From assembly GCA_963989245.1 (NCBI GenBank), contig OZ022341.1, forward strand, positions 57,913,128 to 57,977,127: a DNA stretch of 64,000 bases, written 5' to 3'. The notes below the pieces were generated by a model that ran no database searches, was not told where the DNA came from, and saw only the letters and a list, made by a program, of their open reading frames with translations. Below are positions 34,653 to 44,634 of this stretch, piece by piece. This DNA is from Nansenia antarctica. Its lineage: Eukaryota; Chordata; Actinopteri; Argentiniformes; Microstomatidae. Within the stretch, counting starts at the first letter, position 1. Each line of letters begins with the position of its first letter. Made by a program: the position numbers and the translations under genes.

Positions 34653-34764
34653 TCTGAACCCTGATGCCTCTCCCTTGAAGATGTCCTCGCATCATCTTGT
34701 ATCCACAGTTGGGAAACATTTGCTGGATATCAGAGATAAGGGGTCCAGGTGCTCATCTGATACC
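34653..34764 (-). pseudogene. Integrase-core transposase exon fragment
   Basis: Acceptor TTTTTTCACAATAG, donor GTATGT. Encodes VSDEHLD, a one-base frameshift, then DIQQMFPNCGYKMMRGHLQG and RGIRVQ. The Phe-Pro-Asn-Cys-Gly-Tyr-x-Met-Met-x-Gly-His-Leu pattern is characteristic of a multicopy fish transposase family with a downstream integrase core. The catalytic exon itself is not present. Confidence 0.6.
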
Positions 34765-34814
34765 CTATTGTGAAAAAATGATATATTCAGAATCAGAATG
34801 TTCTAGAAGTTCCT

Positions 34815-34945
<131 letters not shown>

Positions 34946-35027
34946 ATGTATATGAAGATGTTATAGCTAGCTAGGATTTATCATCGTAGCTATGCTGTTC
35001 ATTATTTTGATGATAAATTGGGGAGCG

Positions 35028-35190
35028 TACCTATGTTCCCCGGGTCCTATGTTCCCCGGTTCCCCGCTTCCGAAAAAGGGTCCTATGTTCCCCGCTTCCG
35101 AAAAAGGGTCCTATGTTCCCCGGGTCCTATGTTCCCCGCTCCAGAAAAAGGGTCCTATGTTCCCCGGGTCCTATGTTCCCCGCTCCCTCC
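35028..35190. repeat. GGGTCCTATGTTCCCCG minisatellite
   Basis: Repeated TCCTATGTTCCCCG units separated by GCTTCCGAAAAAGG-type spacers, also present inverted at 35878-35936. Confidence 0.9.
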
Positions 35191-35404
35191 GTGGAGGGAG
35201 TTGGAGGCCCGTCTACTGAGGCTGAAAGAACAATATATCCAGGGCCTCAGACATCTGGCTTCGTACTGGAGGGCTGTCAGCCGTAGCGTCCTTATGGGCT
35301 AGATCGAAAGGGGTAGACTTTTGTTCCCTTTTATTTGTTTGATTTTTGCATTTATGCACCTTTATTTGGATAGCACTTTTCAAACAAATAATCAGGAGGA
35401 GGTT

Positions 35405-35625
35405 ATTATGTTGTCCAGTAGGCCTATGTTGTTGTTATTATTATTAATATTGGCCTAATTTAATTATTATTGTTATTGTTATTATTGTTATTATTTAGGT
35501 TTACTGTTTGAAGTAAATATGTTGTCCAGTAGGCCTATGTTGTTGTTATTATTATTATTATTGGCCTAATTTAATTATTATTGTTATTATTGTTATTATT
35601 TAGGTTTACTGTTTGAAGTAAATTG
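35405..35625. repeat. Tandem duplication of a 112-bp unit
   Basis: Two copies beginning ATGTTGTCCAGTAGGCCTAT and ending TTTGAAGTAAAT, each with TTATTATTG-rich interiors. Confidence 0.9.
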
Positions 35626-36391
35626 AACCATATGCACAAACATAGTTTAATTAGTTGGTTGCAATAAAAGCCTATATTTTGGATTGATATCTCTACTGTA
35701 TTTATTTGATTTCGTTTGACAAAAATATAGAAAACATATTTAATAATGTGTCTATATATACACTGTCACTGGTGTTCTTTTAGGAATATAAGATTTTCAA
35801 TTCCATCTCGAAAATGATCTATCTAGGGAGTTACACTCATCAACACGGAGCATTATGACGTCACGTTAACTCGCTGGAGCGGGGAACAAAGGACCCTTTT
35901 TCGGGAGCGGGGAACATAGGACCAGAACATAGGACCAGAAGTTCCTGCTCTATATATATATATGAAGATGTTATAGCTAGCTACGATTTATCATAGTAGC
36001 TATGCTGTTCATTATTTTGATGATAAATCGTAGCTAGCTAGTCACATTGGACAGACTACCAAAACAGCTAAATAAAGTATCTTAACGACAGCGAAAGTGA
36101 TAGATGTCAGAAATACATTACCAGGAGATTCAATACGGTAGTACCGGCTGTGGCTGTGGACACCCAAATGGAATACGCTGCGCTCAAATGGAATACACAT
36201 GCGCAATGGAATACACTCATGACCAAATGTAATGCGCTGCGCTCAAATGTAATACACATTGATTTCATTTTGGCACAAATATGCCGTATTTTTGCATTGT
36301 ATTTAGTGATACACGTGTATTGCATTCCGATGTGTGTATTGCATTCCGATGTGTGTATTGCATTTGAATGTGGCACGATCCGCCCTCCATA

Positions 36392-37934
36392 CAAAACAGG
36401 AAAGGGGGTAAAATATAAAATACTATTAGTGATGAGTGCCAATCAGCTTGTAATTTTTAGTGATTAAACTACTAGTGATGCATACTGGCTTATTTTCAAT
36501 ATATTAATTGCAGCTCGTGAATAGTCTAATATTCTTTCAGCCATGGTCAAGTCAGCACCTGAGTATAATTCAAGCACAGATTTAAAATATAAAAGCTAAT
36601 TGCAAAGAATATACTGATATATTATATATTTATATTTATATTATATTATTTATTTTTTATTTTAACTCTTTTTTATTGGTGTTTTTCCACAATATAGACA
36701 GCACCTTCTGAACTGGTTTCAACATGCCCCCTGCAAACAAACATACAGAGAACAAAGGTTTAAAGAGATTGTGCATAAAAAGGTTGCAAACAAGACACAT
36801 ATATACTTGTGATAAAAATGTTTGTAATAAAATAAATAAAAATGTCTATATATAACCCCCCCACACACACACACACGCACACATTTTTGATACATATAAA
36901 AAATATTTATTACAGTTATTGCTGCAGATTAATATTAGGTAGTCAAAGGAGCAGGATCAACATTTTTAAAAAGCACCATGTTCCAAGGGAATACAATGCA
37001 CTCTATATCCAGAATAAATTATTAATTAAGTGACAAACAATAGCCACTGTTTTTCAGTCCATTTTCTGAAACCAGATTGTTTTGAAATGTGTCATACCTA
37101 ATTCGCCCTTGCAGTTTGAGAAGATGACACATTGAATCGTGCCTCAATCATCTTCAAAGGACAATTTAATCTGCTGGCTTCATATTTGTCCTGATGCATA
37201 CACCCATAGCTTTGCAGAAATAGTTTTCTAGAACAGACAGCACATACAACTGAAAACATTGCCTGGCTTTGTAATAATAACAAAACAATTGGAAAGAGGA
37301 TATTCTAAGCAGGTTTTGCTTTATTTCTGCTTTGTATGGTTTGAATTCTCATGAATTATCTAATTTCTAGAGTTTGTGAGGGCAAAATTAAGCAGTCACA
37401 CAAAATGTTTTGATTGATGTAATGAAAGGCTATCTTGCAGAGCCAAATGGGTCAAACCCATGGACCAAATGATTCTGAATAATCCAAATGTCCAAATTAG
37501 CCTTTGTCAATCCAAGGGGCACAAAAACTGTTCTTCTTTATGGATCAATGATATTAACTGCCTCTCAGCAGCCTACTTTCATCAATTGTTCTCCAATTCT
37601 CTTTTGTCCTCCAAAGAGCAAAATACATTGTCCCCAAACACAAACATGTATTTCCATAATCAAAACACATGTTCCGACTCACAGGACCCCGCAAAACAAA
37701 TAAGCCACATAGATCCACTAAATGCCGGGGTGTGTATAGTGTGAATCGCATACTTTTGAAAAAGAAAAAGATCTTTCCATGCAATCTATAAAAGCAATAG
37801 ATATGTTGTTTAAATTAAATCCAAAGAAAATAGACATACATTATATAATGAGAGTACTACTGTACATGAGATTAAAAGACATAGTAAACCAAACATGATG
37901 GATGTGCCAGGCAGCATAGAATACTGTAGGAGAT
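36392..37934. other. Intergenic, no gene seen
   Basis: AT-rich sequence with a TATATTTATATT patch near 36625 and a short (CA)n near 36862. No supported coding region. Confidence 0.4.
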
Positions 37935-38180
37935 GTAAATGGTAAATGGACTGACGTATATAGCGCCTTATTCCAAAGCGCTTTACAACGGCCTCTCATT
38001 CACCCATTCACACACCAATGACGGCAAGCTACCATGCAAGGTGCCAGCCCGCTCATTCGGGAGCAATTTGGGGTTCAGGGTCTTGCCCAAGGACACTTCG
38101 ACATGTGGCCAGTCGGGGCTCGAACCGCCGATCTGCCAACCTTGCGCCGACTCTACCCCCTGCGCCACAGCGGCTGAGAT
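37935..38180 (-). mobile_element. tRNA-derived SINE, minus strand
   Basis: Read on the minus strand: head GCCGCTGTGGCGCAGGGGGT (A box), B box GGTTCGAGCCC, body with CCTTGGGCAAGACCC, tail AAAGCGCTATATACGTCAGT and CCATTTACCATTTAC. This is a common teleost SINE architecture. Confidence 0.85.
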
Positions 38181-38590
38181 GTCTCAGAGGCCCAATCAAA
38201 GCTAGGGAACCCATACCAGGGATGAGCTTATAGGCATGGGGATTTGTCGCAAGATAAAAGAAACATGGAAGCTCATTCATCTGATAGAGGAACATGAAAG
38301 ATTTCATGATTAGGCTCAAACTGAGATCCCACGCTGTGTAACTCCCCGAGGAGATTAGTGTTTGAACCCTATCTATACATCAAGTGTCCGGCTGTACTTT
38401 TCCCTTTGCTGCTCCAGTGTGTTGCCTAATGTCATCAGGCCTTGGGAATGAATGTGACTGGATGCAGCATAAGGGGAATATTGTGATCCAATAGCATTTT
38501 ATTCATTCATTTTTTAGCATTTTTTATTTAAACTCAGGGGGATAGGGAGAAATATATCTCATGGTGTAACATCATGTCTGCACATGTCTA

Positions 38591-38636
<46 letters not shown>

Positions 38637-39057
38637 CCCTACTCTGCAAAAACACTGCACCATGGAGTACATTTTTTTGCATTTTGACATTTTCAATAAC
38701 AATAACAGTCACAGGAAAGGGACCAACAACCAGACTTTTTCACATACCGTAGTAACCCTTTTTCCTGTGATAAACACTTATTTGATGAGTTTGATGAGGA
38801 GAGATCTGAGAGGTTTTCTCACATTATTGAACTGCCCTCCTTGTCTAGACTGTAGAGGTCAGGTCCATCATTCTTTATGCTGACATTATACGTGTCATCC
38901 TTTATAGCGACCTCAATAATTACACATGAATCCCTCCGTGTGAAGTATTTATTGACTGAAATAGAGAAAAAATACAGAGGCCAACATTGTTTATTGCTTC
39001 CTCTCCCTTTGTTGTTTTCAGGGCACTGCAAGAAAGAGGCGCTGCTTGCCCATATAT
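38181..39057. other. Intergenic, no gene seen
   Basis: Non-coding sequence with a (TC)n microsatellite at 38592-38632. Confidence 0.4.
38592..38632. repeat. (TC)n microsatellite
   Basis: About 20 TC units followed by a T run. Confidence 0.95.
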
Positions 39058-39062
39058 GCTGT

Positions 39063-39589
39063 TGTTACGGCTGTAGTGTAGTTGTGTGTGTGTGTGTTTT
39101 GTTTGTTTCCTGTGTTTCTCCCCAGGTGATTGCCCTTCTTCCCTGCCTGTCGCCGTGGTGATGGCGATTGAGCATTCTGTGTGTTTGTGTGTGTGTGTGT
39201 GTGTGTGTTTAAAGTTTTAGCTACAGCTATTGTGTGTTGCTACAGGTTGTAGTGTGTATCGGTGTTGGTAACTTTCACTCCTTTTCTAGAGGGAGTTTTT
39301 GTTAATCTTGTGTTTGGCTTTTACTTTACTTTACTTACTGCATTGTGATCTGTTAACTACTAACTTACCTGTTACTTTGTTAGTTAATCAATCATCTGCT
39401 TTCTCCCTGTTTATAGAAAGTAGTTTTTAGTTAAGAGTTTCATGGAAACCTGTTTATTTTATTTTATTTATAAGTTATACAATAAATCTTGGTTTATTTA
39501 TATTCTCCCATCAGCCTCTTGTTCATGTCCCCCGGTTCTATTCTATTGTTACTCCCCTCATCCCGTGGATAATATTTGAGGACGTAACA
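39063..39589 (+). mobile_element. Solo LTR with 5-bp target duplication
   Basis: Starts TGTTACGGCTG and ends GAGGACGTAACA (inverted TGTTACG/CGTAACA tips). It is flanked by GCTGT at 39058-39062 and 39590-39594. Contains a (TG)n tract (about 39178-39209) and an AATAAA (about 39480) on the plus strand. No internal retroelement coding is nearby, so it is best read as a recombined solo LTR, probably of a Gypsy-type element unrelated in sequence to the one at 43275. Confidence 0.8.
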
Positions 39590-39724
39590 GCTGTACAGAG
39601 ACCATGCAGTTTGATGGTACTTGTCAAGCAAGCTGTCTTCAGTTAAGGGCTCAGAGACGAGACCCTACGCTTCAAACTGCCACAAATGTTTACTCTTCCT
39701 GGAGGGCAGAGTGACAGTTTAGTG

Positions 39725-39965
39725 TCACACTTTATTTTGATAGTCCCATAATATAGATGATCTATAGTTATTCCAACTATCAACAAACTATCAACTGTAA
39801 CTCTATTGATATGCAACAGTATGCTAGGGGTAATGGTTAGGGTTAGATATGGAGTTAGAGTAGGGGTTAGGGTAAGGGTTCAGGTTAAGGTTATGGCTAG
39901 AGTTAGAATTAGTGGATAGTTAGTTGAATTGTTGCTGACAGTTCGTTGAACATCTACTGAACATC
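39725..39965. repeat. Interspersed repeat with telomere-like GGGTTAG run
   Basis: CACACTTTATTTTGATAGTC, ACTATCAACAAACTATCAAC, a degenerate GGTTAGGGTTAG stretch (39826-39915), then GTGGATAGTTAGTTGAATTG. The whole arrangement recurs in many fish genomes as a DNA-transposon-like repeat, so the TTAGGG-like part is probably not a telomere relic. Confidence 0.55.
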
Positions 39966-40082
39966 CAAAACAAACCATCAACAGTGCGCTCCTCCAACCC
40001 ACAGGTGACAAAGCAGAAGATGGCTGAGCTGATGCCAGAGATGCTAATTAATACATCTGCTGTAACTTACTACACATAATTG

Positions 40083-40470
40083 GTAAATCCTTCTCCTCAC
40101 CTACAAATCCCTTCATGCCTGCGCCCCCCAGTACCTAACTGACCTCCTCCCCCCGGAACCTGCGGTCCGCAGACATGGGCCTGCTATCCACCCCCCGCAC
40201 CAACCTACGGACCTTTGGGGACAGAGCCTTCAGCGTGGCCGCACCTACTATCTGGAACTCCCTCCCCATAGTGATCCGCAACGCCCCCACCCTGGACTCC
40301 TTCAAATTAGCCGTCAAAACACATCTGTTCTCCAAGGCCTTTGGCCCCTAGTCATTGTTTCAGTTTTGCTTTGTTTGTTTTCTGTTTTGTCTGTCTGATC
40401 ATTCCCTTGTAAAGCGTCCTTGGGTTTTTTGAAAGGCGCTATAAAAATCTAAGTTATTATTATTATTATT
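40083..40470 (+). mobile_element. L2-type LINE 3' end (ORF2 C-terminus plus tail)
   Basis: The degenerate frame reads NLRSADMGLLSTPRTNLRTF, then GDRAFSVAAPTIWNSLP and LDSFKLAVKTHLFSKAF, ending at TAG (40349). This is the classic C-terminus of L2/CR1-group reverse transcriptase proteins. The 3' end is GAAAGGCGCTATAAAAATCT and an (ATT)n tail. It is 5'-truncated. Confidence 0.85.
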
Positions 40471-41364
40471 ATTATTATTATTGGTACTCATCCTGTCAGA
40501 GCTAAATGGATTTCAAAAGGCCTTTAACCTAATAGGCAATGGAGCATAATGAACACTGTGGAGGTTGTCAGCTCCCTCTGCTCTCTGTGTCTTTTGAGTT
40601 GTCAAACATCTGATGCTATTATTAATTCACTATCAAAATTTAACAGCTCTTGCTTCACTGAATAATTGAATTCATCATGACAAACTGTCTAAGGTAAATG
40701 AAAGATGTTATCCAGGAAACATGTTGCAAGTCACAGCCTAATTATGGTTGGATAGTACAAGATATTTCATATATGACCTTTGTACATGATTAAAAAAAGA
40801 AAGACAAATAAAGCATATATTCTCAGGGGGTGAGATGTAGCCTAGCAACATGCCTTGATGGATGGAGAGATGATAGGTTTATTTTACTATGAATGCCTCT
40901 CTCTATTGCATGGTACTGTACTGTACATTAGGATTTCAAACTTTTCTCACCCACTTCACTGTTGAATTTAGGGTTAGGGTTAATCATATTTCTCTATGCA
41001 GACCTGCATCTTTTAATTGGTTCATAGGTGGTAAAAGATGAATGACTAACTTGTTAGTATGATTTAAGAAGTGGCATCTTCTTTATGCCTGCACTAATTG
41101 CCTGGTTGTAGGTTTTACTGTGATAGTGAGTTATCTGTTCCCAATGACTTCATCAGAATATTTTTATTCATTTAGTTTTCTTGCCTTTGAAGCCTCCCTG
41201 TTTCTTTCATTGTAATATCATAGCACCTAATTAGCTTGTTTATTTTCTATAGTACATGCCGACATACATACTCTTATACGAAACGAACAGCTCTACAACT
41301 CTCATGTTAGATCTTTTATTTGAGGCCTTGTTTTTAATCACAGTGGGGTGTGTAAAGAAAGAAG
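40471..41364. other. Intergenic, no gene seen
   Basis: Non-coding. A few TTAGGG-like units near 40970. No feature recognised. Confidence 0.4.
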
Positions 41365-41367
41365 TAA

Positions 41368-42205
41368 AGGCCAATGCACACGGCGTGCGATTTTTGTCGC
41401 CGGACAACATTCGATTGCAAATTTGCAATGCACACGGCGTGCGATGCGATTTTGTCGCACCGCAAAATTCGATTTTCAACTCACACCATTGAAGTCTATG
41501 AGAAAATCATAGAAAATCTCATCCCAATGCACGATTTTGTCGCACCACAACATTCCATTCTCAATTGTTACTTTATTGTTACGTAGTCGGACCAGGCAGG
41601 CTGATTACAATAGGCTCTACCAATATTGCTTGCCTTGCTTCCACAATTTCAGATACAACTGGACATATTGTGATAAAATATGTGGGTCCCCTGATTTAGG
41701 GGTATTGGTAAAATGTCAGGAGAGGGAGCGCACAAAACACACAGCCAGAAAGGTGTATTATAAAAGCCACTTTATTATTATGGGCTATGATCAGGCAGAC
41801 ATAGATTCGGAGGACGGAGACAGTCCAACATCTAGCTATTCGCCCCTAGGACTCAACTTCCACAACTGATCATGCATCTCAATTAATCATCATAAATATA
41901 CAGTAGTACAAATTCATCTAATTCAAATAATCATAGGCCTATAAATAAGACAGTTTAAGTTTCCCCAATTGTCCCATTGTGATGCAATAATCCGTCGCAC
42001 CACAAACTTTTACAAAATTTGACAGTGTGACAAAAATCGGCCGCCGTGTGCTTTGTCCCATTCAAAACGAATGGAATCGAATTTTCGCGGTGCGATTAAA
42101 ATCGGGGGCGTGTGCATTGGGATGAGATTTTCTCATAGACTTCAATTCAAACTTCAAAATCGAATTTTGTCCGGCGACAAAAATCGCAAGCCGTGTGCAT
42201 TGGCC
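41368..42205. mobile_element. Harbinger-like DNA element with GGCCAATGCACACGGC ends
   Basis: Ends AGGCCAATGCACACGGCGTG and CGTGTGCATTGGCC are inverted, and both inner flanks contain GTCGCCGGACA. TAA flanks both sides (41365-41367, 42206-42208), consistent with the 3-bp TWA target of PIF/Harbinger. The CGATTTTGTCGCACC motif and GAAGTCTATGAGAAAATC occur repeatedly inside. Related pieces lie at 42323-42400 and 49100-49308. No transposase was found, so it is non-autonomous. Confidence 0.65.
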
Positions 42206-42322
42206 TAAGAGTTATAATCTGTTCTGGAGGAGACACACATTTGATCACAATAACTTGAGTGCTCTCTGAGGATATATATCAATAAATAATGTATGGGGAA
42301 AGATGAAAAAGCAAACGTGGGA

Positions 42323-42400
42323 CAATGCACACGGCGTGCGATTTTTGTCGCCGGACAAAATTTGATTTTGAAGTTTGAATTGCAATTACAATTGCAATTT
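42323..42400. repeat. Partial copy of the same Harbinger-like end
   Basis: ACAATGCACACGGCGTGCGA followed by TTTTTGTCGCCGGACAAAA repeats the left end of the element at 41368. The rest is missing. Confidence 0.7.
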
Positions 42401-42630
42401 CAAAGTACAAATATAGTGTTGTCAGGGCTTAACATTAAGCTTTTTCAGTTAACTTATCTATAACTTTGCATACCTGCATTCTTATGAATATGTTGGTTTT
42501 GTTTTTGATGAAATACGTGCTTTAGGGAGGGTATTAAGTTATTTAACATGATGGCATATATACATGTGAATAAAATATTACTAAAAAGGTTGTTGTTATT
42601 TTGTCATTGTTGTTATTTGTATTTTGTACT

Positions 42631-42754
42631 GTGCAGCCAAAAAGGCTATCGTGAATCTTTGAGCAAGTAACGTTATTTATACTTATAATATATACTATAC
42701 TATATATATTATATTAGTTAACTCAAAGATCTACGATAGTGTTTTTGGCTGCAC
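42631..42754. repeat. Hairpin-forming inverted repeat (small MITE)
   Basis: GTGCAGCCAAAAAGGCTATC and its inverted partner GATAGTGTTTTTGGCTGCAC flank an AT-rich loop. CTTTGAG/CTCAAAG extends the stem. No coding. Confidence 0.75.
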
Positions 42755-42755
42755 G

Positions 42756-42851
42756 GGGTTGCCAGATTTCTAGCACGACTGAATGACCAGCCAAATTGTA
42801 CACACGTTGTATAGACACTGTCCACTGAAAACCGGACATCTGGCAACCCAA
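42756..42851. repeat. Short MITE with GGGTTGCCAGAT ends
   Basis: GGGTTGCCAGAT at the left and ATCTGGCAACCC at the right enclose about 70 bp. The family is not named. Confidence 0.6.
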
Positions 42852-43274
42852 AATTAATATTTACTCTACTGTACGTACGTTGTTAAGTGAAATGCATTAT
42901 ATATGTCCTCAGTTGAATATATTGTGTTTATCCTATGCCCAGGTTAATGAGGGGATGCAGTACTGTTGTTGTACCACTGGGGGGCGCTGCATAAGACTGC
43001 AGGCTTGTGTGTTGTTAATATGTTGATGTGTTGATGCACTTGTCCGAGTTGTTGTCTACCATTCTAAGTTAGCTCGGCTGAGCGAAAGAGTTTTATTCCT
43101 TTTGGTGAGGAGAAAATAAAACCATGCCCGAGGGCAAAACAGTTCATCGTCTCCGATATTGATTCTCCCCGAGTGCAACGTAGGTGGAAGCTGCCATCAT
43201 AAACGTTAAGATACGTGTATGTAATTTACCGGTAACCTGAATGGATAAAATGGATGACGAAAAGCTCATATCTT

Positions 43275-43578
43275 TGAAGGGTATACCACCTGTCCACTAG
43301 GTGGCAGTATCTCGTTTGCTATGCTGTCCGGCTCAGTCAGGTGTCGGCCATGTTATTATTTGTTTAGTGTCAGACGTTCATGTTACGGTGGCCGTCTATT
43401 GAGCTGTCCACCTATTCCTGTAAGTTGGTTATTCGAATGTTTCTGGTTAAGTTATATATATTACATTTACCCTGCTTATACTTTATCTCAATTCATGCTT
43501 CTATTGTTTGTATATTTGCAGGGCGTTTTCATCTTTGTCATTAAACACTTCATTGACATTGAGGAGCGTATTTCTTCA
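43275..43578 (+). repeat. 5' LTR
   Basis: Begins TGAAGGGTATACC and ends GTATTTCTTCA (TG...CA). Contains GTTATATATATTAC near 43451, a GTAAGT/TTTGCAG pair (43420, 43521), and ATTAAA near 43540 as a possible polyadenylation signal. Confidence 0.95.
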
Positions 43579-43588
43579 TGAAAACGCC
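43579..43588 (+). promoter_or_regulatory. Primer-binding site, apparently self-complementary
   Basis: TGAAAACGCC directly follows the 5' LTR. It does not look like a usual tRNA 3'-end complement (which starts TGG), but it is the exact reverse complement of GGCGTTTTCA at 43522-43531 inside the LTR. This is the arrangement of self-priming Tf1/sushi-type elements. Confidence 0.6.
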
Positions 43589-43596
43589 AGGAAGCC

Positions 43597-44634
43597 ATGG
43601 TCGTCGTTGCATGCTCTGTCCCTGGTTGCGCTTTCGGAACTGAAAACGTGTCCGAAGCACTCGCCATTGCCCTGTTGACGAATCATGGATTTGCCCATCA
43701 ACGCACATCGCCTGTCACAGCCGCGCCGACCCCCCGAGGCCCGAAACTGGATCGGCCTAAAGTCGACGTAGGCGTATCGATTGAGGAATGGAACGTGTTC
43801 ACCCGTCGTTGGGACGTCTTCTGCACTGGCTCAGGCATAGGAGCCGCCGAGGCCCCTTTCCAGTTGTTTCAGTGCGCTGGGCCTGAACTTGGTGACAGCC
43901 TGTTGAAAGTCAACCCCAACGCCGCCTCCGAACCTTTGCCACACCTAATTGCCGCCTTACGTTCACTAGCAGTCATCCCAGTCGCCACATGTGTCCTGCA
44001 CACCGAGCTGCTCCAGCTACGCCAGGAGCGTGATGAGACATTCCGCGCCTTCACTGCCAGAGTACGGGGGAAAGCGGAGACATGCGCCTATGTTACAGTA
44101 TGTGGGTGTGGCGAGGATGTGGACTATACCGACCACATCATCCGCGACGTTCTAGTCAATGGCATCTCTGATTCGGACATTCGCCGAGAGGTACTAGGGA
44201 CGCCAGACATCCTTAAAATGCCAGTGAATGACGTGGTTGCACTCGTAGAAAATAAAGAGATGGCCCGCAATGCTCTCCCGTCATCCGCCCTTTCGGCCAT
44301 GTCGTCATTCCAGCGCTTAAAAAAGAGTCCACAGGCAAGCCCCACCCCGACCCCAGGCCCAGCGGACGTGGCTAAACGAGCCCCGTGCCCTGAGTGTAAG
44401 AGAACCTTTAATGTCTTCACAGAGGGATCCCGCGGATGGAATACCAAGCCCCACCAGCTTTGTATCGACTGTTATAGGGCCCGCCGACGCAAGGGGCGAC
44501 CGCAGCCATCTGCCAGCAGTCAACAGGCCGCCGTGGAGTCAGAACCGATCTCCCAGATCTCGTCGGTTCAGTCTGATGCCCGCCCTGGCCAACGTCGTGG
44601 GAGTCACCACCAACGCCACGCCCATCAGACTTGA
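43597..44634 (+). CDS. gag: Gag of the LTR retrotransposon
   Basis: 345 residues, structural capsid protein of the virus-like particle. ATG in a strong Kozak context (GCCATGG). The N-terminus has a C-x4-C...H-x3-H finger-like module (CSVPGC...HGFAH, residues 6-34). The middle is the capsid-like helical region (WNVFTRRWDVF, LLQLRQERDETFRAF). The C-terminus has two Cys pairs (CPEC and CIDC, about residues 264-302) in place of the usual CCHC knuckle. It ends at TGA 44632-44634. Pol lies in the +1 frame and is open through this overlap. Confidence 0.9.
   Translation: MVVVACSVPGCAFGTENVSEALAIALLTNHGFAHQRTSPVTAAPTPRGPKLDRPKVDVGVSIEEWNVFTRRWDVFCTGSGIGAAEAPFQLFQCAGPELGDSLLKVNPNAASEPLPHLIAALRSLAVIPVATCVLHTELLQLRQERDETFRAFTARVRGKAETCAYVTVCGCGEDVDYTDHIIRDVLVNGISDSDIRREVLGTPDILKMPVNDVVALVENKEMARNALPSSALSAMSSFQRLKKSPQASPTPTPGPADVAKRAPCPECKRTFNVFTEGSRGWNTKPHQLCIDCYRARRRKGRPQPSASSQQAAVESEPISQISSVQSDARPGQRRGSHHQRHAHQT

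Larger units (their letters stand above)
35021..35937. mobile_element. Element nested in the palindrome, with TTCCCCG-repeat ends
   Basis: Left end GGGGAGCGTACCTATGTTCC and right end, inverted, GGTCCTATGTTCTGGTCCTA, then ATGTTCCCCGCTCC. It interrupts the palindromic transposon between GATGATAAAT (35019) and AGAAGTTCCTGCTCT (35938). Target duplication not resolved. Internal ORFs are low-complexity repeat translations. Confidence 0.6.

Noticed and set aside
35018..35302. Plus-strand ORFs translating as repeated SYVPR/MFPG peptides
   Set aside because: They are frame readings of the TCCTATGTTCCCCG minisatellite, with no start context, splice sites or homology.
39826..39915. Interstitial telomere or chromosome-fusion scar
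   Set aside because: Only degenerate GGTTAG units within a longer repeat type that is widespread in fish, and no long perfect TTAGGG array.
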